Part shown: piece by piece, positions 1-5,290 of the stretch
Numbering within the stretch: position 1 is the stretch's first letter
Layout: every line of letters begins with the position of its first letter
Assembly: GCA_900551355.1 (NCBI GenBank)
Contig: URVR01000120.1
Location: forward strand, 1-5,290
DNA from: an uncultured Eubacteriales bacterium
Lineage (GTDB): Bacteria > Bacillota > Clostridia > Oscillospirales > Oscillospiraceae
DNA: 5,290 bases
Direction of reading: 5' to 3'
The notes under the pieces: model-generated
Told to the model about the DNA's origin: nothing
The model's input: only the letters and a program-made list of their open reading frames with translations
The model's database searches: none
Position numbers and translations under genes: made by a program

Positions 1-30
1 CGTGGGCTCGGAGATGTGTATAAGAGACAG
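1..30 (+). other. Nextera sequencing adapter (artefact)
   Basis: Bases 12-30 are exactly the 19-base Tn5 mosaic end AGATGTGTATAAGAGACAG. Bases 1-11 match the preceding part of the Illumina Nextera read-2 transposase adapter. This is library-preparation sequence, not genome. It creates a false in-frame N-terminus (MGSEMCIRDS) on the recN fragment, which should be removed. Genuine sequence begins at base 31. Confidence 0.98.
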
Positions 31-538
31 CCGCTTCGCCGTGGATATCGCGGAGAAGCCTCTCAGCGCCGACGGCATCGACCAGGTGCGCTTCCTCATG
101 TCCGCCAACGTGGGCGAGGAGCTGCGCCCCATCCACAAGATCGCCTCCGGAGGTGAGCTGGCCCGCATCATGCTGGCCATGAAGAACGTGCTCAGCGAGC
201 AGGACATGGTGGGCACGCTGGTGTTCGACGAGGTGGACACCGGCGTCAGCGGCCGCGCCGCCCAGAAGGTGGCGGAGAAGATGGCCCGCATCAGCCGCCG
301 CAAGCAGGTGCTGTGCGTCACCCATCTGCCCCAGCTGGCCGCCATGGCGGACACCCACTTCTCCGTGGAAAAGGGAGAGAAGAACGGCCGCACCTACACG
401 GCGGTGCAGCGTCTGGACCGGGAGCAGCGCCGGCAGGAGCTGGCCCGTCTCACCGGCGGCAGCCATGTGTCCCGCACCATGCTGGATGGCGCGGAGGAGC
501 TGCTGGCCGAGGCGGAAAAGTTCCGCGATTCCATATGA
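31..538 (+). CDS. recN: DNA repair protein RecN, C-terminal fragment (5' truncated by contig end)
   Basis: RecN is an SMC-like ATPase that acts early in double-strand-break repair on the nucleoid, with RecA. About 168 genuine residues remain, read in the frame whose first full codon is at 32; the family is about 550-570 residues, so the N-terminal Walker A lobe and the coiled coil lie outside the contig. Visible in order are an ABC signature (ASGGELARIMLA, bases 143-178), a Walker B with catalytic glutamate (LVFDEVDTGVSG, from base 218), and a switch histidine in CVTHLPQLAAMAD (His codon 323-325). The C-terminal tail LTGGSHVSRTMLDGAEELL is typical of RecN. The stop is TGA at 536-538. These motifs in this order, especially DEVDTGVSG followed by THLPQ, are diagnostic of RecN rather than RecF or SbcC. 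The residues upstream of codon 32 come from adapter. No intrinsic terminator is evident after the stop, and the tyrS promoter begins about 35 bases later. Confidence 0.95.
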
Positions 539-547
539 TGCGGGATA

Positions 548-588
548 TTTTTTCGTTTTGTGAAAATAATAGTTGACAAACGAAAAAA
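548..588. repeat. AT-rich imperfect inverted repeat overlapping the tyrS -35 box
   Basis: The left arm, 548-561 (TTTTTTCGTTTTGT), is complementary to the right arm, 576-588 (ACAAACGAAAAAA), with one unpaired T and a 14-base spacer. The right arm overlaps the last three bases of the -35 box. As RNA it would be a weak A-U hairpin with no following U tract, so it does not look like a recN terminator. It could be a protein-binding site or a chance product of AT-rich promoter DNA. The repeat is directly visible; any role is unknown. Confidence 0.5.
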
Positions 589-600
589 ATCTGCTACAAT
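573..600 (+). promoter_or_regulatory. Vegetative (sigma-A type) promoter of tyrS
   Basis: The -35 box TTGACA (573-578) matches the consensus perfectly. The -10 box TACAAT (595-600) matches 5 of 6, and the spacing is 16 bases. Transcription would start near 607, giving a leader of roughly 330 bases before the tyrS start codon, the length expected for a T-box leader. The region is AT-rich, in contrast to the GC-rich genes on either side. Confidence 0.88.
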
Positions 601-832
601 AGCCTCAACTTGATACCGTGACAGCGATGAAAGGAAGAAGTAGCACGCTTCAGCGCCTGCAAAGAGAGCCTCCGGCTGGTGGAAGGAGGAGAGGGCGAGG
701 CCTGTGAATACATCCCGGAGCAGCCTCCCGAACGTTCACACGAGCCAGTAGGGATGTGTCGGGTTCGCCCGTTACAGCGATAGGGTGTGTCAGCACCCGA
801 TGAGGCCGTGTTCGTGAGGGCGCGGCGAATAT

Positions 833-861
833 GAGGTGGTACCGCGATCTATATCGCCCTC
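833..861 (+). promoter_or_regulatory. T-box antiterminator helix
   Basis: GAGG (833-836) pairs with CCTC (858-861), and GCG (844-846) pairs with CGC (855-857). This leaves the seven-base bulge TGGTACC (837-843), which captures the free tRNA 3' end. The 3' strand of this helix (855-861) is also the 5' strand of the terminator stem, so the two structures exclude each other. That is the classical transcription-attenuation T-box design. Confidence 0.9.
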
Positions 862-886
862 TGTCGACAGGCAGGGGGCGTTTTTT
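855..886 (+). terminator. Attenuator (intrinsic terminator) of the T-box leader
   Basis: CGCCCTCTGTC (855-865) pairs with GGCAGGGGGCG (870-880), giving about 11 base pairs including two G-U pairs and a four-base loop GACA. Six T residues follow (881-886). Charged tRNA-Tyr should favour this hairpin and stop transcription about 55 bases before the tyrS start codon. Confidence 0.95.
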
Positions 887-925
887 ACGTCCTCTGCACA
901 GAAACCGACAACAAAAAACAATGGA

Positions 926-930
926 AAGGA
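926..930 (+). promoter_or_regulatory. Ribosome binding site of tyrS
   Basis: AAGGA lies 10 bases upstream of ATG 941 in an A-rich, probably unstructured stretch. It supports 941 as the start. The same frame stays open upstream to a GTG at 836, but that codon lies inside the T-box motif and terminator region and cannot be the start. Confidence 0.75.
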
Positions 931-940
931 AACTGGAAAA

Positions 941-2167
941 ATGGGAATTTATGAAGAACTGGTGGCCCGCGGCCTGATCGCACAGGTCACCAACGAGGAT
1001 GAGATCCGCGAGATGGTCAACAACGGCAAGGCCACGTTCTACATCGGCTTTGACTGCACGGCGGACTCCCTGCATGTCGGCCACTTTATGGCCCTGTGTC
1101 TGATGAAGCGCCTGCAGATGGCGGGCAACAAGCCCATCGCCCTGATCGGCGACGGCACCACGCTGATCGGCGACCCCTCCGGCCGTACCGATATGCGCCA
1201 GATGCTGACCGAGGAGACCATCAAGCACAACGCGGAGTGCTTCAAGCGCCAGATGGAGAAGTTCATCGACTTCTCCGACGGCAAGGCCCTGATGCTGTAT
1301 AACTCCGAGTGGCTGAAGCCCCTGAACTATATCGAGCTGCTGCGCGAGGTGGGCGGCTGCTTCTCCGTGAACAACATGCTCCGCGCCCGCTGCTACGAGC
1401 AGCGTATGGAGCGCGGTCTGAGCTTCCTGGAGTTCAACTACATGATCATGCAGAGCTACGACTTCTACTACATGTTCCAGCATTACGGCTGCAACATGCA
1501 GTTCGGCGGCGACGACCAGTGGAGCAACATGCTGGGCGGCACCGAGCTGATCCGCAAGAAGCTGGGCAAGGATGCCCACGCCATGACCATCACCCTCCTG
1601 ATGAACTCCGAGGGCAACAAGATGGGCAAGACCGCCAAGGGCGCCGTGTGGCTGGATCCCAACAAGACCAGCCCCTTCGAGTTCTTCCAGTACTGGCGCA
1701 ACGTGGGCGATGCCGATGTGCTCAAGTGCATCCGCATGCTGACGTTCCTGCCGCTGGAGGAGATCGACAAGATGGACAAGTGGGAAGGCTCCCAGCTCAA
1801 CGAGGCCAAGGAGATTCTGGCTTACGAGCTGACGAAGCTGGTCCACGGCGAGGAGGAGGCCGAGAAGGCCAAGGCCGCGTCCAGAGCGCTGTTCTCCGGC
1901 GACGGCGACACCGAGCATATGCCCGCCACCGAGCTGACCAACGATGATTTCGGCGGCGGCGCCATCGACGTGCTGACGCTGCTGGTCAAGTGCGGTCTGG
2001 CCGCCTCCAAGGGCGAGGCCCGCCGTCTGGTGCAGCAGGGCGGCGTCACCGTCAACGACGAGAAGGTATCCGCCATCGAGACCACCTTCGGCTGCGAGCA
2101 GTTCACCGGCGACGGTGTTGTCATCAAGAAGGGCAAGAAGGTCTTCCACAGGGCTGTTCTGGTGTAA
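941..2167 (+). CDS. tyrS: Tyrosyl-tRNA synthetase (EC 6.1.1.1)
   Basis: This cytoplasmic class Ic enzyme attaches tyrosine to tRNA-Tyr using ATP. The product is 408 residues, within the usual bacterial range of about 400-425. The catalytic domain carries the HIGH-type motif HVGH (45-48) and the KMSKS-type loop KMGKT (227-231). Tyrosine-site residues of the family are in place: Y34 and D38 in YIGFDCTADS, D78 in GDPSGR, and Y167, Q171 and D174 in FNYMIMQSYDF. QFGGDDQWSNMLGG (187-200) corresponds to the GGSDQWGN segment of better-known TyrRS. Residues about 342-405 form a C-terminal S4 RNA-binding domain (VKCGLAASKGEARRLVQQGG). The gene is complete, with start ATG 941 and stop TAA 2165-2167. It is preceded by its own promoter and a tyrosine T-box, so expression should follow tRNA-Tyr charging. 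A hairpin follows the gene. Nothing suggests damage or transfer. Confidence 0.98.
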   Translation: MGIYEELVARGLIAQVTNEDEIREMVNNGKATFYIGFDCTADSLHVGHFMALCLMKRLQMAGNKPIALIGDGTTLIGDPSGRTDMRQMLTEETIKHNAECFKRQMEKFIDFSDGKALMLYNSEWLKPLNYIELLREVGGCFSVNNMLRARCYEQRMERGLSFLEFNYMIMQSYDFYYMFQHYGCNMQFGGDDQWSNMLGGTELIRKKLGKDAHAMTITLLMNSEGNKMGKTAKGAVWLDPNKTSPFEFFQYWRNVGDADVLKCIRMLTFLPLEEIDKMDKWEGSQLNEAKEILAYELTKLVHGEEEAEKAKAASRALFSGDGDTEHMPATELTNDDFGGGAIDVLTLLVKCGLAASKGEARRLVQQGGVTVNDEKVSAIETTFGCEQFTGDGVVIKKGKKVFHRAVLV

Positions 2168-2214
2168 TAGCCCCGTTTGATCTCACATATGACCGACCAT
2201 CATATGATCTCCAT

Positions 2215-2256
2215 GCGGGAAGGGCTGCGGCATCGCCGCGGCCCTTCCTGCGTTTA
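2215..2256 (+). terminator. Probable intrinsic terminator of tyrS
   Basis: A nearly continuous stem pairs 2215-2231 with 2235-2251 (about 17 base pairs, core GGAAGGGCTGCGGC), with a very small apical loop. It lies about 48 bases after the tyrS stop. The following tract, GTTTA, is short and interrupted, so release may be incomplete and some readthrough into queA is possible. The hairpin is plain in the sequence; termination is inferred. Confidence 0.72.
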
Positions 2257-2279
2257 TCCTGCGTATGAGCAGAAAGCTA

Positions 2280-2308
2280 TTGAACGCGGAGGGGTTTTAT
2301 ATTATAAT
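2280..2308 (+). promoter_or_regulatory. Promoter of queA and the antiporter gene
   Basis: TTGAAC (2280-2285) matches the -35 consensus at 4 of 6 bases. A perfect TATAAT -10 box lies at 2303-2308, with the optimal 17-base spacing. Transcription would start near 2315, leaving a leader of only about 30 bases, too short for a preQ1 riboswitch or T-box. The surrounding AT-rich patch supports a real promoter. Confidence 0.82.
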
Positions 2309-2331
2309 TAGATGTTACTACTTTAGAAAAC

Positions 2332-2338
2332 GAGTGAT
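2332..2338 (+). promoter_or_regulatory. Weak ribosome binding site of queA
   Basis: GAGTGAT, a poor match to GGAGGTGA, sits about 5 bases before ATG 2344. It overlaps an in-frame TTG at 2338-2340, which argues against that TTG as the start. QueA proteins also typically begin MKTxDF, matching ATG 2344. Confidence 0.5.
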
Positions 2339-2343
2339 TGCCT

Positions 2344-3369
2344 ATGAAGACCCATGATTTCTATTTTGACCTGCCGCCGGAGCTGATCGCCCAGACGCCC
2401 ATCCAGCGCCGTGACGCCTCCCGGCTGCTGGTGCTGGACAAGGCCACCGGCGCCACGGAGCACCGGCATTTCTTCGACCTGCCGGAGTACCTGCACCCCG
2501 GCGACTGCCTGATCCTGAACAACTCCCGGGTGCTGCCGGCCCGCCTGCTGGGCCACCGGGTGCCGGGAGGCGGCGCCTGCGAGATCCTGCTGCTCATCGA
2601 CCGGGGCGACAACGTGTGGGAGTGCCTTGTCCGCCCGGGCAAGAAGCTGCGCACCGGCGCAAAGGTCTCCTTCGGCGACGGAGAACTGACGGCGGAGATC
2701 GCGGAGGAGCTGCCGGACGGCAACCGCCTGGTGCGCTTTTTCTACGAGGGCATTTTCCTGGAGGTGCTTGACCGGCTGGGCAAAATGCCGCTGCCGCCCT
2801 ACATCAAGGAGGAATTGCAGGACCGGGAGCGGTATCAGACCGTCTACTCCAAGGTGAACGGCTCCGCCGCCGCGCCCACCGCCGGCCTGCACTTCACGCC
2901 GGAGCTGCTGGAGCGTATTCAGCAAATGGGTGTAAAGGTGGGATACGTTACACTTCATGTGGGCCTTGGCACCTTCCGCCCTGTGAAGGAGGAGGAGATC
3001 ACCGACCACGCCATGCACAGCGAATACTGCATCATCCCGCAGGAGACGGCGGACCTCATCAACGAGACGAAGAAAAACGGCGGCCGCGTCATCTGTGTGG
3101 GCACCACCAGCTGCCGCACCGTGGAGTCCCAGGCGGCGGAGGACGGCACCATGCGGGCCTGCGCCGGCTGGACGGACATTTTCATCTACCCGGGCTACCG
3201 CTTCAAGGTCATGGATGCGCTGGTCACCAACTTCCACCTGCCGGAGTCTACGCTGATCATGCTGGTGTCGGCGCTGGCTGGCCATGACCATGTCCTCGCG
3301 GCCTACAGGGAAGCCGTGGACAGGCGCTACCGGTTCTTTTCTTTCGGCGACGCCATGTTTATTCACTAA
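2344..3369 (+). CDS. queA: S-adenosylmethionine:tRNA ribosyltransferase-isomerase QueA
   Basis: QueA transfers and isomerises the ribosyl group of S-adenosylmethionine onto preQ1 at position 34 of tRNA, giving epoxyqueuosine. This is the penultimate step of queuosine synthesis in tRNAs for Tyr, His, Asn and Asp. The product is 341 residues, full length for the family (about 340-355). Family hallmarks are MKTHDFYFDLPPELIAQ at the N-terminus, LNNSRVLPARLLG (58-70), RPGKKLRTG (97-105), PLPPYI (149-154), and RYQTVYSKVNGSAAAPTAGLHF (163-184). Further on are LHVGLGTFRPV (204-214), HAMHSEYC (222-229), VGTTSCRTVES (252-262), and TDIFIYPGYRFKVMDALVTN (277-296) followed by FHLPESTL. The ATG at 2344 was chosen over the upstream in-frame TTG from family alignment. 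It has its own promoter and follows the tyrS terminator. The antiporter start lies 16 bases after the stop, so the two probably share a transcript. No riboswitch for preQ1 was seen. Confidence 0.97.
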   Translation: MKTHDFYFDLPPELIAQTPIQRRDASRLLVLDKATGATEHRHFFDLPEYLHPGDCLILNNSRVLPARLLGHRVPGGGACEILLLIDRGDNVWECLVRPGKKLRTGAKVSFGDGELTAEIAEELPDGNRLVRFFYEGIFLEVLDRLGKMPLPPYIKEELQDRERYQTVYSKVNGSAAAPTAGLHFTPELLERIQQMGVKVGYVTLHVGLGTFRPVKEEEITDHAMHSEYCIIPQETADLINETKKNGGRVICVGTTSCRTVESQAAEDGTMRACAGWTDIFIYPGYRFKVMDALVTNFHLPESTLIMLVSALAGHDHVLAAYREAVDRRYRFFSFGDAMFIH

Positions 3370-3371
3370 GT

Positions 3372-3378
3372 AAGGGGG
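3372..3378 (+). promoter_or_regulatory. Ribosome binding site of the antiporter gene
   Basis: AAGGGGG lies 7 bases before ATG 3386, in the 16-base gap after the queA stop. It is a strong site with good spacing and fixes the start. There is no room for a separate promoter or terminator in the gap, which supports co-transcription with queA. Confidence 0.8.
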
Positions 3379-3385
3379 AACGCAG

Positions 3386-5257
3386 ATGCACCTGCCGGAG
3401 CTTGTTTCCGATCTGGCCGTCATTTTGCTGACAGGCGGCATCATTACCGTTATTTTCAAAAAGCTGAACCTGCCCCTGGTGCTGGGCTACATACTGGCGG
3501 GCTTTCTCATCGGCCCCTATATGCCGTTCTTCTTCTCGCTGGGCGACAGCGAGGCCGTGGCCACATGGAGCGAGATCGGCATCATCATCCTGATGTTCTG
3601 CCTGGGTCTGGAGTTCAACCTCCACAAGCTGGCCAGTGTGGGCGGCACCGCCATCATCACCGCGCTGGTGGAGGTAGGCGGCATGCTGGCCATGGGCTTC
3701 GCTGTGGGACAGCTCATGGGCTGGGGCACCATGGACAGTATCTTCCTGGGCGGCATGCTGTCCATGTCGTCCACCACCATCATCATCAAGGCCTTTGACG
3801 AGCTGAACGTCCGGAAGAAGGACTTTGCCCAGCTGGTGTTCGGCACACTGGTGATGGAGGACATCGCCGGCATCTTCATGATGATCATTCTGTCCACCAT
3901 CTCCGTCAGTAAGTCCATCTCCGGCGGCGCGCTGGCGCTGCAGCTGGGCCTGCTGGTGCTGTACCTGGTGCTGTGGCTGGTGCTGGGCATCTTCCTGCTG
4001 CCCACGCTGCTGAATAAGGCCTCCAAGCTGATGAGCGACGAGACGCTGCTCATCGTGTCGCTGGGCATCTGCTTCGGCATGGTGCTGCTGGCGGACGCGC
4101 TGGGCTTCTCCTCGGCGCTGGGCGCCTTCCTGGCCGGCTCGCTGCTGGCCGGTACCGTCCATGCCGAGCGGGTGGAGCACCTGACCTCCGGTGTCAAGGA
4201 TCTGTTCGGCGCGGTGTTCTTCATCTCCGTGGGCATGATGCTGGATCCCAGCGCCGTGGTGAAGTACATCGTCCCCATCCTGATCCTGACGGTGGTGACC
4301 ATCGTGGGCAAGCTGCTGTTCTCGTCACTGGGCGTGCTGCTGTCCGGCCACACACTGCGTCAGGCCATCCACTGCGGCTGCTCCCTGGCGCAGATCGGCG
4401 AATTTGCGTTCATCATCGCGTCGCTGGGCCTGTCGCTGGGCGTTATCGCGGATTATATCTACCCCATCATCATCTCCGTGTCCGTCATCACCACGCTGAC
4501 CACGCCGTTCTTCATCAAGAGCGCCGACAGCATCTGCGCCGGCATCGAAAAGCTGCTGCCGGAGAAGCTGGTGCAGAACCTGGACCGCTACACCGATGCG
4601 GAGCAGACCTCCAGGGAGCAGGACAGCGACTGGGCGGTATTCCTGCGCCGCTATGCAAAAAGGACGGTGTTCTACGGCGCGCTGATGCTGGGCATCGTCA
4701 TTCTGGGCGATGCGGTGCTGCTGCCGCTGCTGGAGGAGACCATCCCCGCGGCGCCGTGGGTCAGCAAGGCGGTGACGCTGTGCGCCGTGTACCTGTGCAT
4801 CGCCATGTTCGTCCGTCCCATGCTGGACGCCCATTCCCCCCAGTACACGGTGCTGTGGGCCAAGAAGCGCAGCTTCCGTCTGCCGCTGATCGCCCTGAGC
4901 GTCATCCGTGTGCTGATCATCGTGCTCATCGTGTTCCTGCCCATCCGCACGGTACTGGGCATCCACAGCCTGTGGATACTGCCGCTGCTGGCGGCGGCGG
5001 TGCTGGTGGCCGGCCACTTCGGCTGGTTCGCCTCGGCGTACCTGTCGGTGGAGACCCGGTTCCTCACCAACTTCAACGAGCGCCTGCTGCAGCAGTACGG
5101 CGACAGCAGCGACGCCACCTGGCTGGATGAAAAGCTGTATGTGACGGAGCTGCCCTGCCCACCGGAGGAGGCGGGGAAGGACCTGCGGGTCCTTGGCTGG
5201 GGCCGGCGCTACGGCGTGAACATCATCAAGATCGTCCGCGGCAAGAAGGAGATCGAC
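3386..5257 (+). CDS. Cation:proton antiporter, CPA2 family, with C-terminal TrkA-C domain (3' truncated by contig end)
   Basis: This is an inner-membrane exchanger of monovalent cations (Na+ or K+) for protons, of the KefB/NapA-like CPA2 superfamily. There are 624 genuine codons and no natural stop. Residues about 8-378 form the Na+/H+ exchanger domain with roughly 13 hydrophobic segments. Family marks include GYILAGFLIGP (34-44), LGLEFN (73-78), SMSSTTIIIKAFDEL (126-140), the ion-site pair E158-D159 in VMEDIAG, and ALGAFLAGSLLAG (244-256). LFGAVFFISVGMMLDP (273-288) and CSLAQIGEFAFI (332-343) follow. After a polar linker (about 380-425) come about four more hydrophobic segments (about 428-447, 460-478, 500-520, 527-550). 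A soluble tail then matches the start of a TrkA-C/RCK_C domain (YVTELPCPPEEAGKDLRVLGWG, then GVNIIKIVRGKKEI, 585-623). No RCK-N Rossmann domain with GxGxxG is seen. Perhaps 30-50 residues are missing. The apparent ending LSLIHI is adapter-encoded. Ion specificity cannot be told. It follows queA by 16 bases. Confidence 0.9.
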
Positions 5258-5290
5258 CTGTCTCTTATACACATCTGACGCTGCCGACGA
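5258..5290 (+). other. Nextera sequencing adapter, reverse complement (artefact)
   Basis: Bases 5258-5276 are CTGTCTCTTATACACATCT, the reverse complement of the Tn5 mosaic end. Bases 5277-5290 continue as the Nextera read-1 adapter. The sequence supplies a false in-frame stop (TGA 5276-5278) and six false residues (LSLIHI) to the antiporter. On the opposite strand it supplies a false start (MYKRQ) to a spurious antisense frame. Genuine sequence ends at 5257. Confidence 0.98.

Larger units (their letters stand above)
616..886 (+). promoter_or_regulatory. T-box riboswitch, tyrosine type, controlling tyrS
   Basis: This leader RNA senses uncharged tRNA-Tyr and allows tyrS transcription when tyrosyl-tRNA is scarce. 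Stem I shows the AGTA element of the specifier loop (639-642), AGAGAG (663-668), and a distal helix 669-673/685-689 closing the loop GGCTGGTGGAA. A helix of 651-653 plus 655-658 with 698-704 lies just above the specifier loop. The loop's 3' strand reads GAA-UAC-A, with the Tyr codon UAC at 709-711. Later come a hairpin 760-763/768-771 with a UUCG loop, a hairpin 783-787/794-798, and stem III 805-810/821-826. The conserved T-box AGGTGGTACCGCG is at 834-846. Its UGGU (837-840) would pair with an ACCA acceptor end, as expected for tRNA-Tyr. The regulated gene encodes tyrosyl-tRNA synthetase, which agrees with the specifier. The base of stem I could not be resolved by hand, so the 5' edge is approximate. 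Confidence 0.93.

Noticed and set aside
12..30. Tn5 mosaic end as evidence of a natural transposon or insertion sequence
   Set aside because: The 19-base hyperactive mosaic end occurs with Nextera adapter tails at both contig ends, and there is no transposase gene. It comes from library preparation.
539..572. Intrinsic terminator for recN
   Set aside because: The only hairpin here is A-U rich and followed by TCTGCTACAAT rather than a U tract, so there is no supportable terminator.
836..940. Upstream in-frame GTG start for tyrS, adding 35 residues
   Set aside because: The codon lies within the conserved T-box and the extension crosses the attenuator. ATG 941 has a ribosome binding site and matches the usual TyrRS N-terminus.
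650..2149. A 499-codon open frame on the - strand opposite the T-box leader and tyrS
   Set aside because: It is a shadow of tyrS, produced by GC-rich third positions. The composition is low-complexity (rich in L, A, H, Q and V), no family is recognisable, and it runs through the T-box structure.
2309..2343. Possible preQ1 riboswitch in front of queA
   Set aside because: The expected leader is only about 30 bases and shows no C-rich loop, A-rich tail or pseudoknot pattern of preQ1 aptamers.
2323..4180. Two long open frames on the - strand opposite queA and the antiporter
   Set aside because: Both have biased, repetitive H/Q/A/G-rich translations typical of antisense shadows. They overlap well-supported genes and show no ribosome binding site or family motif.
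31..5257. A previously undescribed defence, mobile or biosynthetic system
   Set aside because: All supported genes belong to well-known housekeeping or transport families in an ordinary chromosomal setting. There are no repeats of CRISPR type, no phage or plasmid genes and no unassigned coding stretch.
4325..5272. A 315-codon open frame on the - strand starting MYKRQ
   Set aside because: Its start lies inside the adapter at the right end, and the rest is an antisense shadow of the antiporter.

Overview
The window reads as a short, high-GC stretch of a Firmicutes (Clostridia) chromosome, most like a gut Oscillospiraceae-type organism. That placement is an inference from three things: strong GC preference at third codon positions, a T-box riboswitch controlling an aminoacyl-tRNA synthetase (a mainly Gram-positive device), and housekeeping proteins of Clostridia type. 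Both ends carry Illumina Nextera transposase adapter (1-30 and 5258-5290). The biological sequence is therefore 31-5257, and the window is probably one complete short contig whose adapters were not trimmed. Both terminal genes are truncated there, and the peptide sequence encoded by the adapters is not real.

Layout, all on the + strand: (1) 31-538, the C-terminal part of recN (DNA repair ATPase). (2) 539-940, a 402-base regulatory region with an AT-rich inverted repeat, a good vegetative promoter (573-600), and a tyrosine-type T-box leader with specifier UAC, a T-box bulge and mutually exclusive antiterminator and terminator. (3) 941-2167, tyrS, complete tyrosyl-tRNA synthetase. (4) 2168-2343, a long GC-rich hairpin (probable terminator) followed by a promoter with a perfect TATAAT. 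(5) 2344-3369, queA, complete queuosine-biosynthesis enzyme. (6) 3386-5257, a CPA2-family cation:proton antiporter, 16 bases after queA and probably co-transcribed with it. It has a second membrane block after the transport domain, then the start of a TrkA-C (RCK_C) regulatory domain that the contig end cuts.

Functionally, tyrS is controlled by the charging state of tRNA-Tyr through the T-box. QueA modifies G34 of tRNAs with GUN anticodons, which include tRNA-Tyr, so the tyrS T-box specifier reads the same anticodon whose wobble base QueA helps to modify. The antiporter has no obvious link to tRNA biology. I see no mobile element, CRISPR array, tRNA or rRNA gene, phage gene or defence system, and no convincing new system. 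The points most worth a second look are the T-box/queuosine link, the antiporter architecture and the adapter artefacts.
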